Assembly (NCBI GenBank): GCA_905160935.1 | Contig: CAJHZI010000371.1 | Location: 747,501-811,500 of the forward strand | Reading direction: 5' to 3' | DNA length: 64,000 nucleotides | Source: Enchytraeus crypticus | Lineage: Eukaryota > Annelida > Clitellata > Enchytraeida > Enchytraeidae | Shown: piece by piece, positions 23,365 through 35,549 of the stretch | Position numbering within the stretch: the first letter of the stretch is position 1 | How the letters are laid out: the number at the start of each line of letters is the position of its first letter | Position numbers and translations under genes: made by a program | Notes under the pieces: model-generated | Seen by the model: the letters and a program-made list of their open reading frames with translations, nothing else | The model's database searches: none | What the model was told of the DNA's origin: nothing

Positions 23365-23645
23365 TTGCAGTTATGGCATCATCATCATCTTCCCTTGTAT
23401 TTTAGTTTAGCTAGGGTCAGGATACGAATAGACCTTCACTACCCCCATCTGTTCCATGCCATATCATCAATCAATCCCTTATTTTTCATCTCTCTTAATC
23501 ATTGCATCCCACGTCAGTTGTAGTCTACCTCTCTATAGTTTAACCTCCATCTCCTCCCTCCAAACTCTCTCAACTACATCCTCCTCTGTCCTTCTCACTA
23601 TTTGACCATACCATCTCAGTCTACATTGACCCAACATAATGTTTA
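23365..23645 (-). mobile_element. RTE-like LINE 3' end, antisense
   Basis: The minus strand reads QCRLRWYGQIVRRTEEDVVE then RVWREEMEVKL, RGRLQLTWDAMIKRD and RSIRILTLAKLKYKGR with stops, ending in catcatcatc. It is the same family as 16840-17375, in the opposite orientation. Confidence 0.7.
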
Positions 23646-23689
23646 ATGGAGGCATCTAATGCAAAGGCATCTCTCTACAACAATTAGTT

Positions 23690-24740
23690 GCAGTAAAACA
23701 AGCATGTACATTAAAATGCGCATAATACGCACCACAGTAACAATAAACTAGTACAACTTCTACATCATAATAAACTTGTACATCACAAATGAGCCGAATA
23801 GCTTAAATGTCAAAATCTGAGAGATTTAAAATTATCTGCAAGTAGAATATACAAGAAGGATCTTCCAAAAAAGGCTTTGAGATTCTTCTTTAAACAGGTT
23901 TATCAGAATGTCTTATAAACTGCGGAAGTTCATTCCACAATCTGGGACCTGCTACAAGGAAAGACCTGTCACAATATGAAACTGTTCGGCATTTAGGAAC
24001 AGCAAGTATTCCTGGCTCAATAAATCCTAAGTTTTTCTTTTAACGAACAAGCACTTAATGGTGCACAGTTTTTAAAAAAAATGAAATCTGTTTACATCAT
24101 CATCACCTATCAAGTATTTGTACTTATTTCAGCATCAACATCAAATCACTGACAAATGCAAACAGAAATAAACATTCAAATGAAATAAAATTTAAAAAAT
24201 TCCCTCAAACACAGTGTGTCAAACAGTCTATAAACACCAGAACAACGGCCGTCAGGGAAGATGATACACAGTAGTCATCAAGATATGACGGGGCTGAGTT
24301 ATTCAGGCATTTGAACACGGCCAGGCAGGATTTTAATTCAGGATTCGATGCGTTCTGGAATTTTAAGACTATGAAGTTGCTGTAGCAAAGGTGAGGCAGA
24401 ATCAGAGCGCATTGCACGAAGAACTAATCATGCAGATGCATTCTGAATTTTTTGCAGTCTATCCATTACAAATTTATTGTAACTTAAGAACAGACTATTA
24501 CAGTAATCTAGCCATGAAGAAATATAGGCATGAACAAGAATTTCTGTGAAAGAATTAGACAAACATGGTCTAATACTCTATAACTGACAAATTTGAAAGA
24601 ATCACGAAGAAGACAATTGAGGTTATATTAATAGCATGGAGTTAGCACTGAGAGCCAAAGTTAATTATTTCTGTTTTAGATGCATTAAGAACCCGTTTTT
24701 TATTAAACATCCATTTATTCAAGTGGCATGTATACCGCCA
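23690..24740 (-). pseudogene. CR1/L2-like LINE, RT C-terminal remnant
   Basis: Reading leftward on the minus strand gives VLNASKTEIINFGSQ (about 24690), DYCNSLFLSYNKFVMDRLQK then IQNASA, LVLRAMRSDSASPLLQQLHS, FKCLNNSAPSYLDDYC, and finally DRSFLVAGPRLWNELPQFIR (about 23950). This is the conserved order of the thumb and C-terminal region of CR1/L2 reverse transcriptases (LDYCNSLL…LQ..QN.AAR…LHWLP…RI.FK…K.L.G.APSYL…R.F…AP.LWN.LP). Frameshifts are common. Confidence 0.75.
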
Positions 24741-24904
24741 AGGTATACTTGCCACTTGAATTTGGAGTGCCTTTTCTGAATCTACGCATTAAATATAGTA
24801 TTGTTGGAAAGTGTAATATAGATTGGACCATAAATAGCCAAATTACAGTAGTTCAAAGTACAGAAAAAATAACACCTGTTTTATTTTTAGCTATGAAATG
24901 GATT

Positions 24905-25095
24905 TACGGTGGGGTCGAAATGACTGCCATAATTCCAACCGGTGATTCCAACCGGTCAACCGACTGATTTGAAATTTTAAATCTAGCCTAGATACATATT
25001 TTTCTATACACTGTTAAAATGTCATTTAAATCTGAGAGGGTCACTTGGGCAGACTATCAAAATTTGAACCAGTTAACATGGAACGACTCCTTGGC
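24905..25095. repeat. Direct repeat, copy 1 (about 180 bp)
   Basis: The words ggtggggtc, ttaaatctagcctagatac, atatttttc, aaatctgagagggtcac and cagttaacatggaa reappear in the same order and spacing at 26112-26290. About 1.2 kb separates the copies. There is no coding capacity. It could be the ends of an unrecognised element or a tandem segmental duplication. Confidence 0.7.
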
Positions 25096-26111
25096 ACAAT
25101 TTTCTATTAATATTTCTATCATTTTAACACACTCTGAACAATCTTTTTCCGATTTACTCTATGGAGAAGTTAGACTTTCTACTGGCCTCTTAAGTGCTTC
25201 AGATAGGACTTTTTAGCGGTATTTCCTAACTGCCTTAGTTTGATAATCTTGGCTGCTACAGTAGCTCAAACTTTATGTTTTGCAAAAGTAAAAATTTTTG
25301 AAAAGAAAACTTCAAGTCCTGATAATTCTCAAAATGACCAATCACATTACAAGCATTTACTTTAATAATATGGACGTATCTCAATAATATAAAGCACTCG
25401 TCACCCTCAGAAGCAACTTGGAATTAGAAAACCACTAGCTTAAACTTAAAAAAATTGAATCATCATCCAATTTTTGGACAACTTCAAGGTCATGGTTAGA
25501 CATGTAGGCAGTTGACCACAACCTTCAAACTCATCAACGAATGACATTTTCAACATATTCAAAAAATTGCGAAAAGTAGGGTTAGCATGCGTGACCATAC
25601 CCATACTTTAGAAACAAGGTGAGAAGCTAATTTTTTACAGGATGTTTCTAACATACTAACCTATAAATGGCGGAAGTTTGAAGAATCAACGCAACTGTCA
25701 ACATGTTTAGTCAGGTGGCTGAAGTTGGGTGAAAATCGAGTTCGGATAAATTTTCTTTAAACTTGGAGGTACTGGTATGAAAATTCTAATCACTTTATAA
25801 AACTGCTAAGTGTCTTATGCCACACAGCTATATGCATAGTATCAGAATACATACTTAATCTACACATGTTGCACACATTATGAGATTTAGAGCATGCCAA
25901 AGTCACACTTTTTTAAAATTGGACCTTCATTTTTGGTCAAGTTTGGATCGCTATAGCAACCAAGATATATGCGTGGCATGAATTTTGACTTTATATTCTG
26001 CATCTACACCACAAATATAGTACACTGGCAAAGATTCTTGCACATTACAGAGATGTGGCCCTTCAAAGTTAAGAAAATTTTTGACACATTTTGATTTTCG
26101 TACAAAATTCC
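25096..26111. other. Spacer between the direct repeats, no gene
   Basis: AT-rich intron 3 sequence. It includes a third, weaker block near 25915-25990 (gccaaagtcacacttttt … gcgtggcatgaattttgac) with the phrasing of a dispersed repeat. No open frame is supported. Confidence 0.4.
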
Positions 26112-26290
26112 AACAACGGTGGGGTCACCAAAATCGTCATAACTTCGAAACGGTGAACCAATTTCATTAAAATTTTAAACCTAGCCTAGAGATATATTTT
26201 TCCTAACACGGTGTAAATTTCAAGCAAATCTGAGATGGTCACCTGGGGACCATTGGACCAGTTGACATGGAATTACCCTTAATATATTTC
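26112..26290. repeat. Direct repeat, copy 2
   Basis: The copy reads ggtggggtcaccaaaatcg, then ttaaacctagcctagagat, caaatctgagatggtcacc and cagttgacatggaatta. It aligns with 24905-25095. Confidence 0.7.
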
Positions 26291-26806
26291 ATTTATTTAT
26301 TTACACTACACCTTCGCCATCTTGTGAATGTTAGTTTATTTACAAAGTTTCAATATATCGCATGTGTAAAATATGCTGATTTGAAATTTTTTGATACAAA
26401 GCACTACACGTGTAAAATATCTTTAATTTATTGGTTTTTAACGCAATAAAAATCAATATTGTAAATCTTGCAAATCAAATCCATATAAACGTATACCATC
26501 AAAATGTAAAAATTTCAATTGACCATATTCTAATATTTATCCAATATAACAAATAGAATATTACAAATAGTTTTCCAGTTCGATCTAAAAATTAATTTAC
26601 CAATTTAACGGGGTCAGCATGTCTGTTTGTCAGGGCACCAAAAATTTTAATGTCAACAGTAAAAAGTCAAATGAGTAAAATGTTAGATGATTTAATGATC
26701 CATTCATATAGCCTATACACAGGAAGATGAAAACGGTAGATAGAGACGAGTGAAGGCGCTACTGTGTATACCATAGACCTGCCAGTAGGCAGTTCAGTAA
26801 GCTACA

Positions 26807-26809
<3 letters not shown>

Positions 26810-26841
<32 letters not shown>
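26810..26841. repeat. (GA)n microsatellite
   Basis: About 15 GA units inside pdia6 intron 3. Confidence 0.95.
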
Positions 26842-26843
<2 letters not shown>

Positions 26844-27823
26844 TACGGTATATTAGGTTTAAGGCAATAAAGACAGCTTAATCCATTTAAGACAGTTTAG
26901 GACGGTTTAACTGGTTTAAACTGCTCTTCACCCAAAAATAGTTGTACGTGTACAAAACAAAGGCCTGAGGGATAGCAAACTCAGAACAGAGATACAGAAA
27001 ACTTTTCTTACTCCCAGTAAATGGGATCAATTGCGTTCTTGTTCCAACACTTTGTTTACGTTAAGAAGGGTCTCTTTAGTAGAAGACATTACATTGTATT
27101 AAGTTATTTATATTTTAAAGTTCTCAGAGATATTAATTACATTTAACGGTAGTATGGACCTATTTATTTAAAAATAATGAAATCTTATCCAGATAAAAAT
27201 ACTTTCATCAAGATGCCTGCCATTATATAGCTTCACTTGATAATGCCCATATACTACTGTATTTAAATATTTGCAAATATAAAAGACTATATAATACAAT
27301 TTTGGTAATTTTCAACTTACTATCTCGCAAACTATCATAATTCAAATGTAATCTATATTTTCTCTATACAAACGATAAAATGTCATTAATTTAACTGAAA
27401 TAAGTGCTAGAAATTAATTATTTATAATAAATTATCCACTATACAATGCTTTCTCAGAGCTTTATCCAGCGAAAATCTGTGGCCTCTCTTTCCATTGCAT
27501 TGTGATACACAGCAGTGTGTGTAAAACAGAACTAATTACAAATTATTCCTATAAAATTTAACAAATTATCTCCTATGATTCACTAGTAAACAATACTGCC
27601 AGGAAGACCCTTCTCAAAATGTAAACAAAAGATCTGCAATTGCTCTCATTATACCCTTGTGACAAAAGCATTCGCAAGCACTCTGTCACTGCTAAGCATA
27701 TAAGTTTTATTGGCAAACAAGGAAGTGAAATTCAAGATATCTTCACAAACTATATTTTGAGACAAATACCTCGACAGTACAACAATCTATAACCCATTAG
27801 CAAAATATTATTTAACCACTTAC
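26842..27823. other. Intron 3 sequence without a gene
   Basis: AT-rich, with no repeat family or exon recognised. It contains a small run of related taagacagttta / aggacggttta / actggttta words at 26870-26925. Confidence 0.4.
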
Positions 27824-27881
27824 CTTTAATGCAGTAGCAGCCTTCTTCCATTCAGGAACAAGATTTTTGCAATGACCACAC
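27824..27881 (-). CDS. pdia6: pdia6 exon 3: first CGHC active site
   Basis: The exon is a 58-nt mini-exon: one base completing Trp, then CGHCKNLVPEWKKAATALK. The acceptor gcttttttag splits the codon of the Trp in APW|CGHC, so the redox motif is separated from its APW by a 14.7 kb intron. The donor is gtaagt. Exon 4 follows in phase 0 (LK|GFVKIG). The four-residue CGHC is identical to the family consensus. Confidence 0.96.
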
Positions 27882-27939
27882 CTAAAAAAGCAATTTTAAA
27901 TTAACTGAAAGCTGATTAACAAATAATAAGTACAATTGA

Positions 27940-27941
<2 letters not shown>

Positions 27942-27995
<54 letters not shown>
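27942..27995. repeat. (TA)n microsatellite
   Basis: A pure TA array ending at the left terminus of a family 2 mariner-like element. Confidence 0.95.
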
Positions 27996-27998
<3 letters not shown>

Positions 27999-28908
27999 GG
28001 TGGGTAAAAAAAAAGATAACACCTGCAAAAAGTTTGAATATCTCAAGCTATAGTTAATATTTTCAAAGCAAACTTTTACCAATTACTAAGGGACTAATTG
28101 TTGATCGGGTGGCCAATTTTCATCCATTTTAATCGATGGATTGGCCAGATATGCAAGTTTCAGCAGAGCAATCCCCCATTTTTTACCTAAAAATGGCGTT
28201 TGCTACAACGCTAAGGGCAAATTGCACTTCATTGGCGAAAAGGAAAAGGTGAACCCTCAATTTTACGTCAATACTTTACTGTCCGAGCTGTTTGATTATT
28301 GCTATGCTCTTCTACCAAATGGTTTCATCTTTCAGTAGGATGATGCTCTGACTCGTGCATCTCGCTATGCACATGAATGGATCAGCGAGAGAAATCCGTT
28401 TTTCATCATAAAGAGTGAATGGCCTCCAAACTCTACCGATCAAAACCCTCTGAATTACCATGTCTGGGGAACCATGCTGCATCTCTATTAGAAACACCAG
28501 TCGAAGCCTAAAAACAAGGCAGAACTGCAGGAAGTGCTACCTTCCATCAATTTAGGAGAGACTGCCCTAAACTGGAATCAACAAGGCTGTCCTAGCGTTC
28601 CGAAAGCTGCTGCAATCCTGAAAAGCAACCATTTTAAAGCATATCGATCACAACCTTCAAACTGCTGCTATGTACAGGTCTATATGTTACTAACTTACTG
28701 TAAAAATGTTTTTTTCTCAACTCTGATTGGGGTTGATCTGCTGAAACTTTCATAATTGGCCAATCTATGTACCAAAATTGATGAAAATTGGCCACCCCAT
28801 CAGAAATTAGTCCTTTAGTATTTGGCAAAACTTTGATTTGACAATATTAACAATAGCCTGAGATATTCAAACTTTTTGCAGGTGTTATCATTTTTTTTAC
28901 TCACCCTG
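27996..28908 (+). mobile_element. Mariner-like long-TIR element, family 2 copy 1
   Basis: The left TIR is CAGGGTGGGTAAAAA…gataacacctgcaaaaagtt; the right TIR ends tgcaggtgttatca … actcaccctg. The arms of about 150 bp also share the ggccaattttcatc block. (TA)n arrays abut both ends. The interior encodes the C-terminal two thirds of a Tc1/mariner transposase. At 913 bp it is uninterrupted and serves as reference for the LINE-split copy at 29712-35342. Confidence 0.88.
28141..28640 (+). pseudogene. Tc1/mariner transposase fragment (family 2)
   Basis: The frame has NGVCYNAKGKLHFIGEKEKV, then VNTLLSELFDYCYALLPNGF, IFQ-stop-DDALT, WISERNPFFIIKSEWPPNST and DQNPLNYHVWG. The order is that of the DDE catalytic core: a strand before the second Asp (usually FQQDGAPTH, here broken by a stop) and then WPPNSPDLNPLDYHVW (here STDQNPLN, with the catalytic Asp region altered). 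A second stop occurs at HLY-stop-KHQ. The N-terminal helix-turn-helix and first Asp are missing. Confidence 0.8.
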
Positions 28909-28909
28909 T

Positions 28910-29029
<120 letters not shown>

Positions 29030-29607
29030 CAGACTAGGGCAAAAAAAATCCCCTAGCGAAATCTCAATAACTTTGGCAAAAATCAAAATCTTTGTACCAA
29101 ATTTTTAGAGCGTCTAGACGAAGAATTTCTGCATATAACCTGCACATTTTATGAAAAAATTTTGAGCGGTAACAAAATTACAGCGTTTCTACAAAAAAAT
29201 GCACAAATAATTTTTAACAAGGCTTTTTTTAACAAAAGTCTTAATAACTTCGACAAAACTTAAAATATTTTTGCAAAATTTTCGGAGCTTCTAAAGGAGG
29301 AATTTTTGCATATATCCTGAAATTTTGGTGAAAATATATTCAGAATTAACAAAAATAAAGCGTTTCTCCGTAAAAAGTGTCAATGTCAATTTTAACAAGG
29401 CTTATTTAAACAAAACTACCGGAGATTTTCTTCAAGATTTGGGAATAATTTTAACAGAAAAAAGACTTCTAAGCATCATTTATTGGAGCAGCTAACAAGG
29501 TAGTGTAGGCTTATACTTAAGCTCCGAAAATTTAATAAAGATATTTTGAGTTTTCTTTTTAAGCTATTGAGATCTTTGCTAGGGGATGACTTTTTTTGCC
29601 CAGTCTG
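29030..29607. mobile_element. Non-coding TIR element (MITE), family 3 copy 1
   Basis: The left end CAGACTAGGGCAAAAAAAA and the right end tttttttgcccagtctg are inverted, extended by ccctagcgaaatctcaataa versus ctattgagatctttgctagg. The interior has two direct sub-repeats (aacaaggctttttttaac…; cttaataacttcg). No open frame. TA arrays lie on both sides. Length is 578 bp. Confidence 0.85.
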
Positions 29608-29711
29608 TATATATATTATATATATATCTATATATATATATATATATTATATATATGTATATATATATATATATATATAATAAGTATTATATATATATAT
29701 ATATATATATA
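29608..29711. repeat. (TA)n microsatellite with interruptions
   Basis: TA array between the family 3 element and family 2 copy 2. Confidence 0.93.
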
Positions 29712-30014
29712 CAGTGCGAGTAAAAAAAAGTGATAACACCTGCAAAAAGTTTGAATATCTCAGGCTATTGTTAATATTTTCAAATCAAACTTTTACCTAT
29801 TACTAAAGGAATAATTTTTGACAGAGTCACCAATTTTCATCCATTTTAATCTATAGATTGGCCAGTTATACAAGTTTCAGCAGAGTAACCCCCTATGTAT
29901 TACCTAAAAATGGCGTTTGCTACAATGGTAAGGGCAAATTGCACTTCATTCTCGCTTCGCGTGTCAACGTGCACGGTCGCTTGCGCTATAGTAATTATAT
30001 AACTCGATTTAGCA

Positions 30015-31160
30015 ATGAATAGCAACTTCAGTTGTACTGATGACTCTATCGTAAGCAATGAACTTCTATGTTACCCAAGTAACTATGGATTATCGATTCC
30101 TAAAGACATCTTATTGGATACTGTTGCTAGTTTTTGCAGTCAAGAGGAGATAAAATCAGCTAAATCATTGCAATTTGCTTTTGTGGATAATCACAGAAAC
30201 GATAAGGACCTTAAACAGGTGCTTCCTCGAGCCACTCAAAGTCGATTAGCAGATAAAATGGTGGACGAAATTGTTGATGCATGGTCCGTCATCAATACAA
30301 ACAAAATTCGTACACTCCTATATGTTGCAGAAAATCTACAAAGAATACCTCCATCAATAATTCTAGTCATCCAGAAACTTGAAACAAACTTCTCAAAATT
30401 TCAACAGGATATAATGAATTCTCTATCAGGTATGGAGGCTAAAATTGAATCCTTTTCAAATTCGGCCATGAATCAATCAGTCAATTCTCATCAACAAGAT
30501 AACTTAGTACTGAAACTTGACTCAATGAGTATTAAGATTGACTGCGCTCTATCACAGCTACATAGAACCTCTACCGAAATTCTCACCCACCCCACACTCA
30601 ACGCATCCTCTAGTCTACACGAGCAACCTCAACATTTACTTGGTAATTTGCAAACTGCAAATGCTAATCCACATACTGTAAATCAACAACCTCAAACGGC
30701 TTAAAATAATGTCTCACAAGTCAGTATGTCAGAATCTACGAGCCCCAGGTCATGGACTGAATTAGCCTCAGCACAGACTGGTGCTTCTTCCCATAATGAC
30801 AGACATGGTCATGGTAATGGCCTTACGACAGTGGTTAACAAGAAGGGTAGATCAATTCAAGGGAAAAAGAAACTCAATGAAGACTGCTCACTTAAAGTGA
30901 TACCTAAAAAAATAAGTTTTTGTTGGGCGTCTTGAAAAATTAACAACAACTGATGACGCGCTGGACTACATTAGGAATGCAGGTGCAGTGCCTCTCTCAT
31001 GCAAGAGCTATCAGGAATATCGAAAACTGGCAGAGAGTTCCAATCATCAGCCTTTCTTGTCAAATGCGATGCTAAATTTGAGGATATTATCTACAATTAA
31101 AATACATGGCCTGAGGATTGCACTGTCCGTGAATGGTTATTTAACAAACCTCAAAACTAA
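30015..31160 (+). pseudogene. LINE family B ORF1
   Basis: The main frame 30015-30704 starts MNSNFSCTDDSIVSNELLCY and contains a coiled-coil-like segment (KLETNFSKFQQDIMNSL.. KLDSMSIKIDCALSQL). After a stop at 30702 it continues in another frame with SESTSPRSWTELASAQTG. From about 30912, with shifts, it reads FVGRLEKLTTTDDALDYIRN and ends VREWLFNKPQN at 31160. It parallels LINE family A ORF1 along its length. Inferred role: nucleic-acid-binding partner of the LINE particle. Confidence 0.75.
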
Positions 31161-31170
31161 TTCATTATAA

Positions 31171-34100
31171 ATGGCTACTCTAACTGATACACCTTACAAT
31201 TATAGCCTCTCAGATCAGCTTTCTACTATATATCAGTCTCCTATCATCGATCCTCCCACTGTTCCCCTCCCCTTATCGGAAAATGATGTTCATAACGTCA
31301 ATATCGAATACCTTGGTAACATTCTCAATGATGATATTGTCTCTGCAAGTAAGCTAGGTCATTACTCTCCTGAAGAGTCTAATTCTATCATCAATAATAC
31401 TTCCATGGGTTTGCTCATCTTCCATATCAATATTAGAAGCTTAAATGCAAATTACAATAAACTATTGGATTTAAAAGCTTTATATGATAATCAGTTTGAT
31501 ATTATATTATTGAGTAAAATTTGGTCTACTAATATTTGCTACTTTACTAATCTAATCCCTAATTATATCTTCATTCCTTTTCCGCCTATTAATCAAAATG
31601 CTGGAGGTGTCGCGTGCTTAATAAAAAACTCCTTGTCACATAATTGCATCTCATAATGACTATAATGCTTTCAATTCTGCTGTTGAATTTGTCATATTTG
31701 ATGTTATCACAAACATTGGTAAGATTCATATTAATCTACTTTATCGTCACCCTCATAGCTCTGTTTGTGAATTTATAGATGCTTTTTCTAATCTTTTCTC
31801 TCTATATAAACCCACTAAACGTAGTTTAATAATTGGCGATATTAATATTGATTTATCTAAACATGATGTAAATTGTAGTGTTTTGCTAGGAATGTTGAAC
31901 TTTACTCCACTCTCTGTTGTGCCCACCCATTGTACTAGCAATTTATCCAGTAAAATTATTGATCATGTATTTAGCAATTTCGTTACAGTTGATAGTGCAC
32001 GCAACCTCAGCAATATATTGTGTCTAACTGCAATTACTGATGTCAGCGACCACTACGCTAATATAATTGCAATTATTCCTATAAACAAACGTATTAACTT
32101 CACGGATAGACCGAATATTCGCATTTATAGCCAAACCAAAATTAACAATTTTAAAATTGATCTCACTACTAATATTAAATGGTCAAATATTTATAATTCA
32201 AATCACGTTAATGATTGCACTGATTACCTCCTAGAAAGCTTGCGCACATTAATAAATAAGCATTTTCCATTAAAACAAATGCACACGCAGCTCATATAGA
32301 GACAAACCCTGGATTACAAATGAACTAAAAGGAGAAATTAATTTTAAAAATAAACTTTACTATAAATTTAAGAAATCAAATTGTCTTAAGAATGAAATAA
32401 ACTACAAAGCTTTTAAAAGCAAACTTGAATTAAAATTAAATATTTTCAGACAGAACTATTACAAGGGAATACTTGATAGACGTCTTAACTCCATTAGAAA
32501 CATTTGGTCATCCTTAAACAATGTACTAAGTTATTCTACTAGGAAAAAAGAAACTAATATTAACAAGCTTACTATAGGGGATAAAGTTTTAAATAATAAA
32601 CTACGTATAGATGAGGAGTTTAATAAATATTTTAGCTCTGTGGGTAAAAAATTGAATTCTAATTTCCCTTTCTCAATCCCCAAATGTCATGAATACCTAC
32701 ATGAAAACTTTAACCAAAGTATATTTCTGGCCCCTACTGATCCCACTGAGGTTCTAAACATTATTAACTAACTACAAAACACTAATTCAACTGGCCATGA
32801 TAATATAAGTAGCAAAATCTTGAAAATTGCCTCTGAAATAATTGCTCAACCAATTTGTCATATAATTAATAAATCCTTTGAATTTTGTGTATTTCCAATG
32901 GCTTTTAAATTATCTAAAGTTATTCCCATTTTTAAAAAGGGTAAGCAAGATTGTATTGACAATTATAGGCCTATATCCCTTTTAAATACAACTAGTAAAA
33001 TTTTTTAAAAACTACTTTATAAACGAACTATGGTATATCTCAATAAATATCATATACTCTATAAAAATTAATTTGGTTTTCGTCATGGCCACTCAACCAC
33101 TGATGCCTTGTTTAGTTGCTGCAATATGATTAGGATGGCAAAAGGCAACAGAAACCACATACTAGGCATGTTTCTCGATCTTTCAAAGCATTTGATACGG
33201 TTGATCATGGGATCCTTCTTCATAAATTATATCACTATGGATTCAGGGGTAGTGTGCTTAACCTTCTTCCTTCATATTTATCTGGTAGATCCCAATTTAC
33301 CTGTATTGGAAACACTATATCTTCTACCTTACCAATTACTACAGGTGTCCCTCAAGGCTCTATTCTTGGGCCGCTCCTCTTCTTAATTTATATTAACGAT
33401 ATTCAGTACGCTTGCAATAATGTTAATTTGAAGTTATTTGTGGATGACACTAACATATTTGTTAGTGAAAGTAATTTAATGGATTTATTTAATTCAAGTA
33501 ATTATATCTGTGATAAGTTATTCCATGGATTTAGATGTCATCGTTTAACAATTAATATCTCTAAATCTGCGTATATCATCTTTTTCCTAGTGCTGCTGAT
33601 AATCAATTCATTGACGATCATAATCTTAAGATTAATTTGAATAATGTCGAGCTCAGCAAAGTTGACTCAATCAAATTCCTAGGTATATGGATTGATAATA
33701 ATCTAAATTTCAAACAACATATTATATATTTATCTAAAAAAATCAATAATCCAAACTCTATGCTATATGCTCGAAAACAATTTCTACCAGCTTACTGTCG
33801 TGAAATGATTTTTCATACTCTTATATACTCATATATTGCGTATGGAGTTGAAGTTTATGGTAATGCAACTGAGTCCGCTCTTCATCCATTACATGTTTCT
33901 ATTAATAAAGTCTTGAGGAATCTACAAAATCATAATCGCTTCTACAATGTTAAGCAACTTCATATGAATTATGATATACTTCCAATTGCCCTTTTACATA
34001 AATTCTCAATTGCTAAACTTATATATAAGCATATACACTTTCCTAATAATTTGTCTACTGCTATTAATGATCTTTTTATTCATAGTAAAACCTCGCACAA

Positions 34101-34287
34101 CTACATAACTAGATTATCATTAACTGACCATCTATACTTACAATCTAACCGTGCATTCTTATCTTCGATGCTATTCAACAGCTACAAAATTTGGAATAGT
34201 CTACCAGACCATATCAAATCCATCCAAAACCGAAATAGATTTGAAAAGCTTCTTAAAAATCATCTACATGCTAGCTGGTTATCTTAA
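31171..34287 (+). pseudogene. LINE family B ORF2: endonuclease plus reverse transcriptase
   Basis: The start at 31171 (MATLTDTPYNYS) lies 10 bp after the ORF1 stop. The endonuclease includes LLIFHINIRSLNANYNKL, FDIILLSKIWS, the IGDINIDLS block near 31830, IIDHVFSN and DVSDHYANI. RT motifs are SKVIPIFKKGKQDCIDNYRP, IGFRHGHST-like near 33080, [27 protein letters not shown] and the catalytic FVDD at 33437-33448. The C-terminal part runs to 34287 with IWNSLPDHIKSIQNRNRFEK. At least five stops or shifts are present, including 31654, 32298, 32771 and 33008. Confidence 0.85.
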
Positions 34288-34638
34288 TTATTCATGTTTC
34301 TCGAGTGTCGATTTGTTATTTTAATCTGCTATATTCTTACTAACTTAATTCCTACTATGGATCGATATTTTAGCCTAATTATGCTATACTTCGAAAGTCT
34401 AATAACTTATGTAAATTAACGTGTTTATATGTTTTATCGGTGGCCAGCAAGATAGGGATATGCCCTCACTGGTTGCCGATATGCTAGTAGCTATTTGATT
34501 GCTATGAGCACATCTGCACACCTGTGTTTATTTTAACTGCACTTTTTATAGTTTTGTGTTACTATGGTCTACACTATGTTGAATCTGTATTTGTAATCTG
34601 TAATTGTCAATGAATTAAAACATTGAGTCTCTCAATGG

Positions 34639-35050
34639 CGAGAAGGAAAAAGTGAACGCTCAGTATTACGTCAATACTTTATTTCCCAAGCTGTTTGATG
34701 ATTGCAATGCTCTTCTACCAAATGGTTTCATCTTTCAGCAAGGTGATGCTCCAACTCATGCATCTCGTCATGCACAGGAATGAATCAGCGAGAGAAATCC
34801 GCATTTCATCAGGAAGGCTGAATGGCCTCCAAACTCTCTCGATCAAAATCCTCAGGATTACCATGTCTGGGGAACCTTGCTGCATCTCTATCAGAAACAC
34901 CAGTTGAAGCCTAAAAACAAGACTGAACTGAAGGAAGTGCTACAATCAATTTGTGAGAGATTGACCCAAGCTGGAATCAACAAGGCTGTCCTAGCGTTCC
35001 GAAAGCTACTGCAGTCCTGCGTAGCAGCTGAAGGAAAGCATATTGAATAG
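34639..35050 (+). pseudogene. Tc1/mariner transposase, second half (family 2 copy 2)
   Basis: This continues the transposase interrupted at 29951: EKEKVNAQYYVNTLFPKLFD, LPNGFIFQQGDAPTHASRHA, QE-stop-ISERNPHFIRKAEW, PPNSLDQNPQDYHVWGTLL and a C-terminus ERLTQAGINKAVLAFRKLLQ ending AAEGKHIE and a stop. The QQDGAPTH motif is rearranged to QQGDAPTH. It is better preserved than copy 1. Confidence 0.82.
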
Positions 35051-35342
35051 TCAGTAATGCTAGCAGATACAACTGGTTCTTTCTGAACCACCACAACGAC
35101 CATTTGCAGGGCCAAAATAATTGAATTAAATAATTTTTATTTACAGTAAATTCAAAAACTGGGGGTTGCTCTGCTGAAACTTTCATAACTGGCCAATCTA
35201 TGTATTAAAATTAATGAAAATTGGCCACCACATCAAAAATTAGTCCATTAGTAATTGGTAAAAGTTTGATTTGAAAATATTAACAATAGCCTGAGATATT
35301 CAAACTTTTTGCAGGAGTTATCACTTTCTTTTACTCACCCTG

Positions 35343-35417
<75 letters not shown>

Positions 35418-35425
35418 TATATGTA
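35343..35425. repeat. (TA)n microsatellite
   Basis: TA array abutting the right end of family 2 copy 2. Confidence 0.95.
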
Positions 35426-35549
35426 TACATTTATTGCAGATATGTGGAAAGATCATTTCAGTAATTGTATAAGCGTGTTCCTATCTCCGTGCATACAGCT
35501 TCCTTTGAAAAGAAACTTAATGAATCTAATTTTTGTAGAGACTGACATT

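Larger units (their letters stand above)
29952..34625 (+). mobile_element. Non-LTR retrotransposon (LINE family B), near full length
   Basis: It begins with ctcgcttcgcgtgtcaacg, a GC-richer 5' leader, then ORF1 (30015-31160), ORF2 (31171-34287) and a 340-bp 3' UTR ending gaattaaaacattgagtctc. The target was the transposase of family 2 copy 2. cttcatt on the left and ctcaat on the right may be a decayed target duplication. A related, older copy lies at 58710-60190. The ORF1 type is shared with LINE family A. Confidence 0.88.
29712..35342 (+). mobile_element. Mariner-like long-TIR element, family 2 copy 2, split by a LINE
   Basis: The left end cagtgcgagtaaaaaaaagt and the right end ttttactcaccctg match family 2 copy 1. 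The transposase text runs into gggcaaattgcacttcatt at 29951 and resumes at about 34632 with atggcgagaaggaaaaagtg, which is continuous in copy 1. The intervening 4.7 kb is therefore a LINE insertion. (TA)n flanks both outer ends. Confidence 0.9.
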
